Source of the DNA: Bacteroidales bacterium
Lineage (GTDB): Bacteria; Bacteroidota; Bacteroidia; Bacteroidales; JAOZMU01
DNA length: 5,872 bases
Direction: 5' to 3'
Assembly: GCA_029934165.1 (NCBI GenBank)
Contig: JAOZMU010000243.1
Span: 1 to 5,872, forward strand
Under the pieces are notes generated by a model that saw nothing but the letters and a program-made list of their open reading frames with translations, was not told the origin of the DNA and ran no database searches. The position numbers and the translations under genes are program-made. The stretch's first letter is position 1. The number at the start of each line of letters is the position of its first letter. This document shows, one piece after another, positions 5,820-5,872 of the stretch.

Positions 5820-5872
5820 TTTTAGGGCGGCTTCGGGCTTTTCGCTTGTAGTTGCCTTGTGCCTTGCGTTTT
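5820..5872. repeat. GC-rich repeat-like tract cut by the window edge
   Basis: After about 290 bases of AT-rich DNA the composition changes abruptly to a tract containing GGGCGGCTTCGGGCTTTTCG (5825-5844) and then the near-tandem GCCTTGTGCCTTGCG (5854-5868). It follows a run of six Ts. No reading frame of useful length is visible. From memory, similar GGGCGGCTTCGGGCT tracts recur between genes in Bacteroidota genomes, so this may be one end of a dispersed intergenic repeat. The window ends before any second half can be seen. Confidence 0.3.

Noticed and set aside
1..5872. CRISPR array, tRNA/rRNA genes, insertion sequences or phage genes
   Set aside because: No regularly spaced repeats, tRNA-like cloverleaf, rRNA signature, transposase or phage protein was seen on either strand.

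Overview
The window is AT-rich bacterial DNA. All four supported protein genes lie on the minus strand, so transcription runs from high to low coordinates. The proteins point to Bacteroidota, most likely a Bacteroidales-like lineage. The evidence is an ABC-F ATPase of the type common there, a GWxTD-domain lipoprotein (a family typical of Bacteroidota and relatives), almost no Shine-Dalgarno sequences, and short A/T-rich leaders. This placement comes from family recognition, not from a search.

In transcription order, 5528-5872 is a gene-poor upstream region. It holds a possible Bacteroidota-type promoter (TAnnTTTG box) and a GC-rich, repeat-like tail at the right edge. Positions 3587-5527 encode a complete ABC-F ATPase with two nucleotide-binding domains and a C-terminal coiled coil, a class that acts on ribosomes. 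Sixteen bases later, 2308-3570 encodes a lipoprotein ending in a GWxTD domain, and the two are probably cotranscribed. A perfect AT-rich hairpin overlaps the lipoprotein stop codon and is followed by T-runs. A second small hairpin pair with six Ts lies further downstream.

The second unit starts after 2212. Positions 528-2072 encode the carboxyltransferase (beta) subunit of a biotin-dependent acyl-CoA carboxylase or methylmalonyl-CoA decarboxylase. Positions 117-434 encode its likely partner, a 105-residue biotin carrier protein. A strong rho-independent terminator at 66-100 closes the unit. The carrier lysine would shuttle CO2 to or from the carboxyltransferase. No biotin carboxylase and no membrane decarboxylase subunit is in the window, so the direction of the reaction cannot be settled here.

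No wholly new system is evident. The points most worth checking are: an in-frame A AAA AAC heptamer at the end of the ABC-F gene whose -1 frame ends in a TGA overlapping the next gene's ATG; the uncharacterised ABC-F/GWxTD pairing; an Ile at a substrate-specificity position of the carboxyltransferase; and an 8-bp inverted repeat that bounds the gap between the carboxylase genes.
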